DNA from: Rhodanobacter sp.
GTDB lineage: Bacteria; Pseudomonadota; Gammaproteobacteria; Xanthomonadales; Rhodanobacteraceae
Assembly (NCBI GenBank): GCA_040371205.1
Contig: AP031382.1
Coordinates: 1,733,562 to 1,797,561 of the forward strand
Length of the DNA: 64,000 bases
Direction of reading: 5' to 3'
A program made the position numbers and the translations under genes. This document shows positions 33,313-41,886 of the stretch, in pieces. Below the pieces are notes generated by a model, which was not told where the DNA came from, searched no databases, and saw only the letters and a list, made by a program, of their open reading frames with translations. Position 1 is the stretch's first letter. Each line of letters opens with the position of its first letter.

Positions 33313-34827
33313 TCAGCGATGCGCAACGAACAACAGGTCGTTGCGCCACGTGCCGACCGGCGTGGCCGACCCGTGGCAATGGCCAAGCGCACGTTCGAGG
33401 TCGTCGCGCGGAATCGCGCGGTCGACCAGAAGCAAGGACGCCCCCTGCGCCTTGAGTGCAGCGCACATCTGCGCGGCGATGTCCGCATCCAGCCAGCGCA
33501 TGCCGTAGACGGGCTTGCCGAGGTAGAGGCGCAAGCCCCACGGCGTCTGCTCCTCGATCGCGTAGCGGTCGGTGGCCCGCTCCACGAATATGAGGGCGTG
33601 GACATCGACGCCGGCCGCGGCAGCGGCGACCTGCCTCGCGCTGAGGCTGTCGTCGATGTCCGCATGCACGGCATACGCCGGCAATGCCTTGGCCACGATC
33701 AGCACCACCACCCAGGCCGCCAGCAGCAGCGCCTGGCGTCGACGCGCAAGCTCGAACGTCGCCGCCATGCGCGATGCCACGAGCAGGGCCAGCGGCAGGA
33801 ACAGCGGCAGCAAGTACAGCGGGAGGCGGGATTTCGCCAGGCAGAAGACCGCGAACGGCAGGACGAACCACAGCAGCAGGAACAGCTGGATGGAACGCGC
33901 GGCGCGCCATGTCTTCCATGCCGATGGGCTCGCGGCCGATCCGGCCGTGCGCACCAGGCCCGGCCACCACGGCAAGGTGCCGAACAGCAGCACCGGAGCG
34001 TAGACGACCAACCAACCGAAAGGCCCCGAGTGGCGCACGTACATCTTGGTGAAGATCCGCCCGTAGACCTCGTCGTGGATGAAGTAATGCAGCAGCCCCG
34101 GATGGCTGGCGATCGCCGCGGCGTACCAGCTGAATCCGACGACCACGAACACCAGCAGCCCGATGGGGGCGAACAGGCGGCCGACGGCGCGCCAGCCGTC
34201 GCACAACGCGGTGAACGCGACGATCGCGAGCAGGGGCAGCAGGCCGGGCGGCCCCTTGATGAGAAAGGCGAGACCGAAACCGAACCACATCAGCCCGCGG
34301 CCATGGCGCGCCTGCGCCGGCATATCCGGCCATGCGAACCACAGGAAGCCGAGCACCGCGATTCCCTCGGCCAGGGTCAGCAGTACGTCGGTGCTGATGA
34401 TGTTCGCGGTGAGGCAACTGAAGAGCGAGGTGGCGTAGATCAGCGGCGCCAGCCACGGCTTGTCCGGACTCGTCTTGCGGCCCATCGCGAAGAGCACCAG
34501 CAGCGTCGCGAGATAGGCCAGCGCGTAAGGCAACCGGGCTGCCCAGGTAGTGCGGCCGAACACCTGCATGGAACCGGCGATGACCCAGTAGGTCAACGGC
34601 GGCTTGGAGAAATTGGGCTCCGCCGGGCTGTACGCCGGCGCCATGTAGTTGCCGGTGTCCATCATCTGCAGCGCGGCATCCACGTAGCGACCTTCGTCCG
34701 GTGCCCACAATCCGCGCGAGCCCTGGAAGGCGAAGCCGAGCAGCAGGCCGAGAGCCACGATCCAGAGCAGCGGGCGCGATGATCGCCGCGACACCGCGCC
34801 GGCGTGCCTGTCTGCGCGGCCGCTCAT
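33313..34827 (-). CDS. ArnT-like glycosyltransferase, family 39
   Basis: A 504-residue polytopic membrane protein using a polyprenyl-phosphate sugar. After the first helix (PLLWIVALGLLLGFAFQG) comes the catalytic-type loop LWAPDEGRYVDAALQM, whose Asp-Glu is the GT39 metal/catalytic motif, then FSKPPLTYWVIAG. Many further hydrophobic helices and a periplasmic C-terminal domain follow. Start at 34827 overlaps the LAB_N stop (ATGA). It probably adds a sugar to lipid A or an LPS core in the outer leaflet. Confidence 0.87.
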   Translation of the reverse strand: MSGRADRHAGAVSRRSSRPLLWIVALGLLLGFAFQGSRGLWAPDEGRYVDAALQMMDTGNYMAPAYSPAEPNFSKPPLTYWVIAGSMQVFGRTTWAARLPYALAYLATLLVLFAMGRKTSPDKPWLAPLIYATSLFSCLTANIISTDVLLTLAEGIAVLGFLWFAWPDMPAQARHGRGLMWFGFGLAFLIKGPPGLLPLLAIVAFTALCDGWRAVGRLFAPIGLLVFVVVGFSWYAAAIASHPGLLHYFIHDEVYGRIFTKMYVRHSGPFGWLVVYAPVLLFGTLPWWPGLVRTAGSAASPSAWKTWRAARSIQLFLLLWFVLPFAVFCLAKSRLPLYLLPLFLPLALLVASRMAATFELARRRQALLLAAWVVVLIVAKALPAYAVHADIDDSLSARQVAAAAAGVDVHALIFVERATDRYAIEEQTPWGLRLYLGKPVYGMRWLDADIAAQMCAALKAQGASLLLVDRAIPRDDLERALGHCHGSATPVGTWRNDLLFVAHR

Positions 34828-35141
34828 GGCGCCTCTCCGCGGATCGCCGGATCGACTGCCGCGGCATCGGCCGACGGCTTGCGGCTGACCAGTTGCAGGT
34901 TGCGGCAGAAAATCACCAATGTCATCGCCTCCCCGGAAATGAACACCGGATCGCGCCGGTGGATGGCGTAGGCCAGGATGAGCACGCCGGCGGCGACGCT
35001 GATCTGCCAGAACAGCCGTGGGAAGCGGCTCTTGCCGAGCCGCTCGCTGTGCAGCCATTGCACGAAGAAACGCGCGCCGAACAGCGCCTGCCCGAGCAGG
35101 CCGACGGCGAGCCAGACGGATGTCGCGTCGACGCGGATCAT
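34824..35141 (-). CDS. LAB_N domain membrane protein (first tandem copy)
   Basis: A 105-residue protein with about three transmembrane helices of the lipid-A-biosynthesis N-terminal (LAB_N) family: VWLAVGLLGQALFGARFFVQW, (VWLAVGLLGQ then ALFGARFFVQW), LGKSRFPRLFWQISVAAG, and RRDPVFISGEAMTLVIFCRN. Size and topology resemble SMR-type lipid carriers. Located between GT39 genes, a role in moving or presenting a polyprenyl-phosphate sugar (like ArnE/ArnF) is a reasonable inference. Start overlaps the second copy's stop. Confidence 0.82.
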   Translation of the reverse strand: MIRVDATSVWLAVGLLGQALFGARFFVQWLHSERLGKSRFPRLFWQISVAAGVLILAYAIHRRDPVFISGEAMTLVIFCRNLQLVSRKPSADAAAVDPAIRGEAP

Positions 35142-35425
35142 CGCGCCACTCCGGCAACGTCCGCGCGCGCCTCGCGCCAGCGCAACTGGATGTTGCGGCC
35201 ATACACGAACAGGCCCGAGGCCTGTCCGACGATGAACACCGGGTCGCGCCGTTCGATGGCATAGGCAAGCAGGCCCACACTGCCGACGATGCTCGCGTAC
35301 CAGAACGACATCGGGATACTGCTTTCGCGCCGCCATTCGCTGTAGACCCATTGCACGAGAAAGCGCGCGGAGAAAACCAGCTGGCTGCCCAGGCCGACGG
35401 CCATCCACACGATGCCCGTATTCAT
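35138..35425 (-). CDS. LAB_N domain membrane protein (second tandem copy)
   Basis: A 95-residue paralogue of the adjacent protein. It shares the plan WMAVGLGSQLVFSARFLVQW, ESSIPMSFWYASIVGSVGL, AIERRDPVFIVGQASGLFVY, GRNIQL. The ATG at 35425 is preceded by GGAGG at a good distance and overlaps the GT39 stop by one base. Two unequal copies in tandem suggest a heterodimer, as with ArnE/ArnF. Confidence 0.83.
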   Translation of the reverse strand: MNTGIVWMAVGLGSQLVFSARFLVQWVYSEWRRESSIPMSFWYASIVGSVGLLAYAIERRDPVFIVGQASGLFVYGRNIQLRWREARADVAGVAR

Positions 35426-37080
35426 CACAGGTCCTCCTGCGGCAAGGCTTTCGCCAGGGCGCGCGCCGGCCACACGGCCAGCGACACGCCGCGGAACGGC
35501 TGGGTGTAAATGGCCTGCGCGCGGTCGGCGCGACTGAGCCGCTTCGGGTAGACGATGACCAGTCCGTCGGCATGCCGGCTCGACCATTCCTGCAGCGCCT
35601 GCGCGCTGTTCAACTGCTTGATCGGCCGGGTCAGCCGGCCGAGGAAGGTGTATTGGCCGTCGTTCGAATCGAGGCAGGCCACCGGGCGGTTTTCGCGTTG
35701 CGCCTTGGCCACCAGCTGACTGACCGGCGTGAAGTCGTAGGCCGGCCACAACGTCAGGCTGAAGAGGCCGTTCGCCGCCACGACCGCCACGAGGCCCACG
35801 CCTGCCACGCCATAGAGTTCACCTCTGCGCAGTATCGCCAGCGCCAATCCCAGCAACAGGTACAGCACGCCGAACGGCAGCCCGTGGGACGCCAGCGCGG
35901 TGTACACCGGATCGGACAGCACGTGCCGGCCGACCAGCGTCGGCAATGCGATCAGGGCGATTCCGGCGGCCATGAGCAACACGGCGAGCGGCCAGGGCGA
36001 CAGCCAGCGGCTGCCGGCTTTTGCCGATGCGCTGGCACGGATCAACGAGGCGGCCAGCAGCATGGCCATGCCGGCGAACTCCGGCAGCAGGTAATACGCC
36101 TGCTTGCCGCTGATCGCCGAAAAGCCGAGCAGCACCGGCAGCAGCCACGCGAGAAGAAAGCGCATGCCGGGATCCAGCGGCCGGCGCCAGTGCAGCAGCG
36201 CAACCCAGACGCGGGGCCAGAGCGTGAACGGAAAAATCAGCAAGGGCAGCAGCGGCAGGTACCACCAAAGCGGGTGCGCATGGGCAAAGGCATCGACCAC
36301 GCGACCGGCGGTCTGGTGCAGCAGGAGCATGCGCTGGTAGTTCGCGCCGCCCATCCATGCCGCCGGCAACGCCCACGCCAACAGCACCGCGCAGGCGATC
36401 AGGCAGGAAAGCCCGCCACGCCAATACCACCGCCGGCGTTCCCGCCGCGCCGTAGCGCTCCACAGCGGACCCAGCAACCACGGCACGCCGGCATGCAACA
36501 GCACCACCGGTCCCTTGGTCAGCAGTCCCAGGCTGAGCGCAAACGCCAACCAGCCGAAGCGTGGAGACTGTCCATGCACTGCGGGCGCCAGACACAGCAG
36601 GGCGGCCAGCACGCAATCGGCCAGCAACACTTCGTACATCACCTGCAGGCCGAACAGGAAACCGTAGGTAAAGGCGAGCAGGACCCATGCCGTGGCATGC
36701 GCGATGCGCTTGTCCTGCGGGAACAGGGTGCGGGCCAGGCGCCACGCCAACACCAGTTGGATGGCGCCCAGCAGAACCTCCAGCACGCGCGGCCACACGT
36801 CGTTGACGCCGGCCACGGCCCAGCCCGACTGGATCAGCCACAGCAACAGCGGCGGCTTGTCGCTGTAGGGCAGGCCGTTGAGGTACGGCACGAGGAGGCT
36901 GTGATGCAGCCACATCTCCCACGCCACGGACAGGGTGCGCGTCGAATACATGGGCATGGGCCCATGCTGGAAGATGGCGATCAGCGCGGCGATCGACCAC
37001 AGCGGCAGCCACAGCCATGGCAGCGACTGCGCGAGCGCGTCGCGCGAAAGGAGCGGGACGGCCGAACGCGAAGGGCTCAT
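35425..37080 (-). CDS. ArnT-like glycosyltransferase, family 39 (second)
   Basis: A 551-residue polytopic membrane protein. It shows a first helix (LWLPLWSIAALIAIFQHG), then PYSDKPPLLLWLIQSGW, the GT39 loop that follows the catalytic region, and FGLQVMYEVLLADCVLAALL. Note that the usual Asp-Glu of the first loop is replaced (YSTRTLSVAWEMW), so either the active site differs or Glu of WEMW serves. Overlaps both its neighbours, so tightly co-translated in the glycan operon. Confidence 0.84.
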   Translation of the reverse strand: MSPSRSAVPLLSRDALAQSLPWLWLPLWSIAALIAIFQHGPMPMYSTRTLSVAWEMWLHHSLLVPYLNGLPYSDKPPLLLWLIQSGWAVAGVNDVWPRVLEVLLGAIQLVLAWRLARTLFPQDKRIAHATAWVLLAFTYGFLFGLQVMYEVLLADCVLAALLCLAPAVHGQSPRFGWLAFALSLGLLTKGPVVLLHAGVPWLLGPLWSATARRERRRWYWRGGLSCLIACAVLLAWALPAAWMGGANYQRMLLLHQTAGRVVDAFAHAHPLWWYLPLLPLLIFPFTLWPRVWVALLHWRRPLDPGMRFLLAWLLPVLLGFSAISGKQAYYLLPEFAGMAMLLAASLIRASASAKAGSRWLSPWPLAVLLMAAGIALIALPTLVGRHVLSDPVYTALASHGLPFGVLYLLLGLALAILRRGELYGVAGVGLVAVVAANGLFSLTLWPAYDFTPVSQLVAKAQRENRPVACLDSNDGQYTFLGRLTRPIKQLNSAQALQEWSSRHADGLVIVYPKRLSRADRAQAIYTQPFRGVSLAVWPARALAKALPQEDL

Positions 37081-38165
37081 GGCACCAACGCTTGCTGCAG
37101 CGACGTGTCCTCATGGCGCGCGGGGGCGGCATGCGCGGCGGTGGATGCGTCCGCCGCGCCGTCCAGCAACATCGGGTAGCCCGCCAGCACCTGGCAGGCC
37201 GCCTGCTGCGCGGTCAGTCCGGATGTCCGCAGCGACTGGTTGTCCTTGCCGTAGGGCGTGTACACCGAGGCGTCGGTGACGCAGAACATGCCGACGGTAG
37301 TCGCACGGGATGCCACGGCAAGATGCATGACCCCGCAATCGGCCGTGATCACGAGGTCCATGTTCGCCATGACCGCGCCCATGCGGCGGATGTCGGACGA
37401 GTAATAGGCGGGCCATTCCGCGCCCAGCATCGACTGGCCGTGCATCGGAACCAGTTCGAGCAGGTTCGCCTGCGGACAACGCGCCTTGAGCGTGTCGATG
37501 AACTCCCGCCACCACGACGCGGGATAGCGCTTGGCACCCGTGGCATTGGCGAATACGCCGATCAGCGGAGGGCTGGCGTCGGCCAGCACGTTCTCGATGG
37601 CCTGGCGGCCGTTGCGCAGTTCCGCATCGGTCAATCGGATATCCAGCGGCGGGACGCCTGCGTCGCCTTCCGTTGCCAGCGCCCAGCGCAGCAGGTTCAC
37701 CGGTCGCAAGGCCATGTGCTGTCCCGCGGCATCTGCCGGTGCCGCATGGGTCAGGCCGCTGCGCTCGGCGGGATGCTTGCTGAAACCGAGCTTGTAGGTG
37801 CCGCGCAACAGGCGCGTCAGTGTCCTGCTGAAGCCCGAGCCGACACAGGGGTCGACGATCAGGTCGTAGTGCGTGGCACGCACGCGGCGGATCAGGCGCA
37901 GGAAAGGCAACGGGTGTTTGAATCCCCGCTTGGGCAGGCAATACACGTTGCGCACGCTGAAGAAGCTGGCGAACACCTCGCGGGCGATGTCGCCTTCGGA
38001 AAGGATGTCGATTTCCGCTCCCTTGAAGTGCCGCTCAAGCTCGCTGATCAGCGGCGTCAGCAGCAACGTGTTGCCGAGGCGGTGGTTGGGGCGGCAGATC
38101 AGGATGCGGAAGATGCCTCTGCGTGGCAGCGGGTCGGCGCAGCGAGGTGTCGAAATCGAATTCAA
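37077..38165 (-). CDS. Glycosyltransferase family 9 (heptosyltransferase-like)
   Basis: A 362-residue GT-B enzyme. RILICRPNHRLGNTLLLTPL at the N terminus is the GT9 signature, with IGVFANATGAKRYPASWWREF and the nucleotide-binding DLVITADCGVMHLA near residue 280. Family members add heptose to the LPS core. The start is a TTG at 38165 because an in-frame stop lies just upstream (38169-38171) and no ATG precedes the signature; a GTG/ATG further in would cut the fold. First gene of the operon, 48 bases after a candidate sigma-54 promoter. Confidence 0.84.
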   Translation of the reverse strand: MNSISTPRCADPLPRRGIFRILICRPNHRLGNTLLLTPLISELERHFKGAEIDILSEGDIAREVFASFFSVRNVYCLPKRGFKHPLPFLRLIRRVRATHYDLIVDPCVGSGFSRTLTRLLRGTYKLGFSKHPAERSGLTHAAPADAAGQHMALRPVNLLRWALATEGDAGVPPLDIRLTDAELRNGRQAIENVLADASPPLIGVFANATGAKRYPASWWREFIDTLKARCPQANLLELVPMHGQSMLGAEWPAYYSSDIRRMGAVMANMDLVITADCGVMHLAVASRATTVGMFCVTDASVYTPYGKDNQSLRTSGLTAQQAACQVLAGYPMLLDGAADASTAAHAAPARHEDTSLQQALVP

Positions 38166-38212
38166 GCGTCACCAGCACGGAAGTGGAGGGAACATGGATT
38201 GCAGTCGTGCTC

Positions 38213-38228
38213 TGCGAATCCCGTGCCA
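38213..38228 (-). promoter_or_regulatory. Candidate sigma-54 promoter ahead of the glycan operon
   Basis: On the minus strand this reads TGGCACGGGATTCGCA. Compared with the sigma-54 consensus TGGCACG-N4-TTGCA it differs at one position (C for T), with the essential GG and GC at correct spacing. It lies 48 bases before the GT9 start, and a sigma-54 activator gene lies 3.6 kb away. Confidence 0.6.
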
Positions 38229-38326
38229 CCTCGGCAACACTATGATTTGTATGGAATGGCAGCCTGACCGTGGGAGCAGGAAGGCCTGCAGACTGCAATT
38301 TTTGTCTGCAAGATCTGGCGTGCCTC

Positions 38327-38824
38327 TCAGGGCGATGCGCGGTGTGCCGGGCAAGCCGGCGGCGCGTCCCCCGGGCTGGATGGCATGGCGACGGTCATCA
38401 CCACGCGTACCGATGCGTCCACCTGGCAGGCCGGCACGTAGCCGATGGCGCCCGGCGTCTTGGCCACGAACTGGAGCACCGCATCCGCCGACGCAAGCAC
38501 GTAGGGCGGACTCACGCCCTGGAAGTACTGCCTGTTCCAGTAGTCCTGCAACTGGCCCTCGCTCATGCGCAGGATGGTGCGCGCGAACGCTTCGCGCAAC
38601 GGCGCGCGACTGGATAGATTGACCGGCGTGAGCCGCTGTCCGCGGCCGTCCACGAAGATCTTTTTGAGGTAGACGTCGCGCAGCGTGCTCTGGTCGAATG
38701 TGAGCCGCGGCGCGTCCGGTGCCGTGATGATGGCCACTTGCACCTGCACCGGCGAAGCCTGGGCGAAGCCGAGCATCCCCAGCGAGGCCAGGCATCCCAA
38801 CCATGGAAGAAGGTGTCTGCGCAT
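38327..38824 (-). CDS. Periplasmic PBP-like (PstS-fold) small protein
   Basis: A 165-residue exported protein: signal peptide (LGCLASLGMLGFAQA), then LTFDQSTLRDVYLKKIFVDGRG, written LTFDQSTLRDVYLKK and IFVDGRG, and TPGAIGYVPACQVD near the C terminus. These are the type-2 periplasmic binding features of PstS-like proteins, but it is about half the length of PstS and ends in a Pro-rich tail. It follows the porin gene by 6 bases, so both are probably one transcript. Ligand unknown (phosphate or another oxyanion is a guess). Confidence 0.68.
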   Translation of the reverse strand: MRRHLLPWLGCLASLGMLGFAQASPVQVQVAIITAPDAPRLTFDQSTLRDVYLKKIFVDGRGQRLTPVNLSSRAPLREAFARTILRMSEGQLQDYWNRQYFQGVSPPYVLASADAVLQFVAKTPGAIGYVPACQVDASVRVVMTVAMPSSPGDAPPACPAHRASP

Positions 38825-38830
38825 AGCCCG

Positions 38831-39946
38831 TCAGAACAGGATCGCGGCCGAGGCCAGCCACCCGTCGGGGGCAAGCGACAGGTTGTCCGTTCCGTCGCGG
38901 TATTCGAGCTTGAGGACGATGCCTTCGACCGGTTTGAAATTGATGGCCGTGGTGCGGATGGTGCTTGTCTGTTCCGGCGTCGAGGATCGGTAGCGCTCGT
39001 AGCGCTCGATGAAGTAGAAGCCCCGCCACAGCGGTATTTGCGTCTGCACGAATCCGCCGAGCTCGTCGGGTCGGTTGTCCGTGCCGCTGCGGTAGATCGC
39101 TTCGCCGGTGAACCCGATGTAGCGCGTGTTCCAGCTGACATCGAGGCCGCTCAGGAAATATTTGTCGCGCGGCGACTCCAGCTCGTAGTCGACGGCGGAG
39201 GCGCCGATGCTCAGCGAATCGCCGAACAGGTGGTACAGGACCCGCCCGCCCAGAGCCTGGCGGAAATTGTTGTGCAATGCCTCGGTCGCGCCGAAGTTGG
39301 TGTAGACATTGTTCTGGTCGTCGCCGATGTCGAGGTTCTTCGTGTCGTCGGCGAACACCCAGTAATCGAGATCGTTGCCGTGCACCGGAAACGTGCCGAA
39401 CATCATCGCGCCGTTGGCGTGGAGCGCGAAGGCTGCCGAGGTCGAAAGCGGGCGCGATATCGTCCAGGTCAGCGGATCGGCATGCACCAGATTCCAGCTG
39501 CCGACCGGCGTGAGGAATTTGCCGAAGCGGAAATTGACGTACTGGTTGGCGTGATAGTCGACGTACAGGCGTTCGATATCCAGCTCGGCATTGTCGACGT
39601 CGGTGTTGCCGCGGTTGTTCACCGGGTTGGCGGCCTCCACCTCGGCGAACAGCTGCCACTGCGTGCCGATGTCCTGGGTCAGGAACAGGCTGAAATCGTG
39701 GACGTCGTAACTGGATTTGTTGCCTTGGACGTCATAGAAATTGAAGTCGGTGTAGCCGCCCAGGCGCAGGCCGATCGCAGGGTAGTACAGGCCTTGCCCG
39801 AGCGAGTACGGAGCCGGTTGCCAGCGGCTGTTCGCGCCGTCGCCGCCGTCGCCGCCATCGGCGGCCATGGCGGCTGGCGCGCACGCCATGCCGAGGAGCA
39901 GGGCGGCCGCGCCATGGCGGAAAAGGCGGCATAGGAACCGGTTCAT
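38831..39946 (-). CDS. Porin-like outer-membrane protein
   Basis: A 371-residue exported beta-barrel. Signal peptide (HGAAALLLGMACAPAAMA) is followed by a Gly/Asp-rich linker and then barrel strands such as LRLGGYTDFNFYDVQGN, WQLFAEVEAANPV and RLYVDYHANQYVNFRFGKFL, ending FILF-type (WLASAAILF). The NFRFGKFLTPVG motif is typical of proteins in the DcaP/phosphate-porin-like group. Start set at 39946 by the signal peptide; ATGs at 39970 and 40018 are alternatives. Divergent from the kinase gene. Confidence 0.78.
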   Translation of the reverse strand: MNRFLCRLFRHGAAALLLGMACAPAAMAADGGDGGDGANSRWQPAPYSLGQGLYYPAIGLRLGGYTDFNFYDVQGNKSSYDVHDFSLFLTQDIGTQWQLFAEVEAANPVNNRGNTDVDNAELDIERLYVDYHANQYVNFRFGKFLTPVGSWNLVHADPLTWTISRPLSTSAAFALHANGAMMFGTFPVHGNDLDYWVFADDTKNLDIGDDQNNVYTNFGATEALHNNFRQALGGRVLYHLFGDSLSIGASAVDYELESPRDKYFLSGLDVSWNTRYIGFTGEAIYRSGTDNRPDELGGFVQTQIPLWRGFYFIERYERYRSSTPEQTSTIRTTAINFKPVEGIVLKLEYRDGTDNLSLAPDGWLASAAILF

Positions 39947-40119
39947 GAGGCTTTGCGTCGGCATGGGCATGGAATGGGCGCGGCATGGACAGCCATGCCG
40001 ACGGAGAGTCGCAACCACGGGGCGCCGCCATGCTGCGATGACCGGCGCCGCCCCGAATTCTGCGACACTGGAACGTAAAACCGCAAAGCGGCAATCCCCA
40101 CACGCGCTACGGCATCCAC

Positions 40120-41886
40120 TTGACCATACGAGCGGCCCTCTATCGACTGTTGTTCTGGACCCTGCTCGGAACGGTGCTGGTCGTCGGCGCCTTGTCGTTC
40201 TACCAGTTCCGCTCCGCGCTCAGGACCGAGATCGCGGCAAACCTCCGGTTCGGCGCCAGCACGGTCATGCAGCGCATCGACACGCTCCTGTTTTCGCACA
40301 TCGAGAACATGCGCGTGTGGAGCGGGCTGGAGGTCATGCAGGACATCCGCGTCGACGACGTGGACAAACGCGTATCCCACTTCCTTTCGGACCTGCATGC
40401 CGGCCAGGGCAATGCCTACACGGCCTTGTTGTGCACGGATATGCACGGCCGCGTGATCGCGGCGAGCCAGACTTCGTACATCGGTACGATGGCGCCCACC
40501 GCAGGAGCATGGCGCACCATTCCCGGCCGCGGGCTTGGCAACGTGAGCCTGGCGCGGCTCGATGATGCCGATGGCACGACGACCATGTTGCGCACCCCCG
40601 TTCCCAATGCCTTCGGCAAGGGCGATATCGGTTACCTCTACGCCATACTCGATCCGCATGTCGTGCAGATGGTGCTGGACGATGCGGTCGGCTCCGGGCC
40701 ACGCAGCCTGTTGCTGCTGGACCAAGACGGCCGCGTGATCGCGGCGTCGGCAACGCTGCGTGCGCGAGTCGGCATGTCCCGTCAAATCCTCGATTGGAGC
40801 CTGCCCGACCAACAGGCGGTGTCCTATGTGCGCGACGGCCGGGCGTTGGGCTATGGCACGATCCTGGTGGGCGTCGCCCGGTCGGAGGGGTACCAGCAGT
40901 TTCAGGGGCTGGGCTGGCACATCGTGATGATGGAACCCACGGCCGTTTCCTTCAGGCCGATCTGGCACCTGTTGTGGGCATTCCTCGCCGTGCTCGTGCT
41001 GACCCTGGCGGCGGGCCTGTGGATTTCCTCGCGTCTGGCGCAGCGCATCGCGCTGCCGATCATGACGTTGACGGATTTCACGCGCAGCTTCCGCCAGCGC
41101 GACGCCACGCTCGAGCCGTTGCCGCCCACCCACATCCTCGAAACGCAGGAGCTGTACCACGCCTATGCGGAAATGCTCGATGCCCTGGCGAAATCCCGCG
41201 AGCAGGTCGTGCGCGCGGGCAAGCTCGCCGTCGTGGGCGAAATGGCCGCGATCATGGCGCACGAAGTGCGCACGCCGCTGGGCATCCTGCGCAACTCCGC
41301 GCAACTGTTGCAACGGCAGCCCGAGCTGGGCGAACGGGAGAACGAGCTCATCGGCTTCATCTTCAGCGAGACCGAGCGGCTCAACCGGCTGGTGACCTTG
41401 TTGCTCGAATGCGCACGTCCCACGCAACCGGATTTCAAGCGGCACGACCTGCACGCGATCATCGACGGCGTGCTGAACCTGCTCGCATCGCGCGCCGAAA
41501 AGGCCGGCGTCTCGCTTTCGTGCAGCTTCGCCGAACCCGAACTGGTCTTCCGCTGCGACCGCGAGCAGATCATGCAGGTGCTGCTGAATCTGGTGCTCAA
41601 CGCCCTTGCGTTCGTCGGCGAACACGGGCGCATCCGGATCGCCACGCGGCTCGATGGCCCGTTGCTGCATATCTCCGTGATGGACGACGGCCCCGGCGTG
41701 CCGCCGGCGCTGCGGCAGGCCATCTTCGATCCCTTCTTCAGCCGCCGCGAGGGCGGCATCGGGCTAGGCCTCACGATCGTGCAGCAGGTCGTGCACGTGC
41801 ACGGCGGCGAGATCGCCGTGGACGTGAGCGAGTGGGGCGGGGCATCCTTCAATCTTACTTTCATGGTGGACAGGTCCGACCGATGA
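40120..41886 (+). CDS. Membrane sensor histidine kinase
   Basis: A 588-residue sensor. A transmembrane helix (LLFWTLLGTVLVVGALSFY, residues 9-27) precedes a periplasmic Cache-like domain (to about 285), a second helix (LLWAFLAVLVLTLAAGLWIS) and a HAMP-like linker. The HisKA phosphorylation site is MAHEVRTPLGILRN near residue 385 and the HATPase boxes are NLVLNAL, DDGPGVP and GGIGLGLTI. The track start is a TTG at 40120. Its stop overlaps the regulator start (ATGA), so they form one two-component system. Confidence 0.9.
   Translation: MTIRAALYRLLFWTLLGTVLVVGALSFYQFRSALRTEIAANLRFGASTVMQRIDTLLFSHIENMRVWSGLEVMQDIRVDDVDKRVSHFLSDLHAGQGNAYTALLCTDMHGRVIAASQTSYIGTMAPTAGAWRTIPGRGLGNVSLARLDDADGTTTMLRTPVPNAFGKGDIGYLYAILDPHVVQMVLDDAVGSGPRSLLLLDQDGRVIAASATLRARVGMSRQILDWSLPDQQAVSYVRDGRALGYGTILVGVARSEGYQQFQGLGWHIVMMEPTAVSFRPIWHLLWAFLAVLVLTLAAGLWISSRLAQRIALPIMTLTDFTRSFRQRDATLEPLPPTHILETQELYHAYAEMLDALAKSREQVVRAGKLAVVGEMAAIMAHEVRTPLGILRNSAQLLQRQPELGERENELIGFIFSETERLNRLVTLLLECARPTQPDFKRHDLHAIIDGVLNLLASRAEKAGVSLSCSFAEPELVFRCDREQIMQVLLNLVLNALAFVGEHGRIRIATRLDGPLLHISVMDDGPGVPPALRQAIFDPFFSRREGGIGLGLTIVQQVVHVHGGEIAVDVSEWGGASFNLTFMVDRSDR

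Noticed and set aside
38286-38309. Hairpin TGCAGAC ... GTCTGCA after the periplasmic-protein gene
   Set aside because: Only 7 bp with no U run on the minus strand, so not called a terminator.
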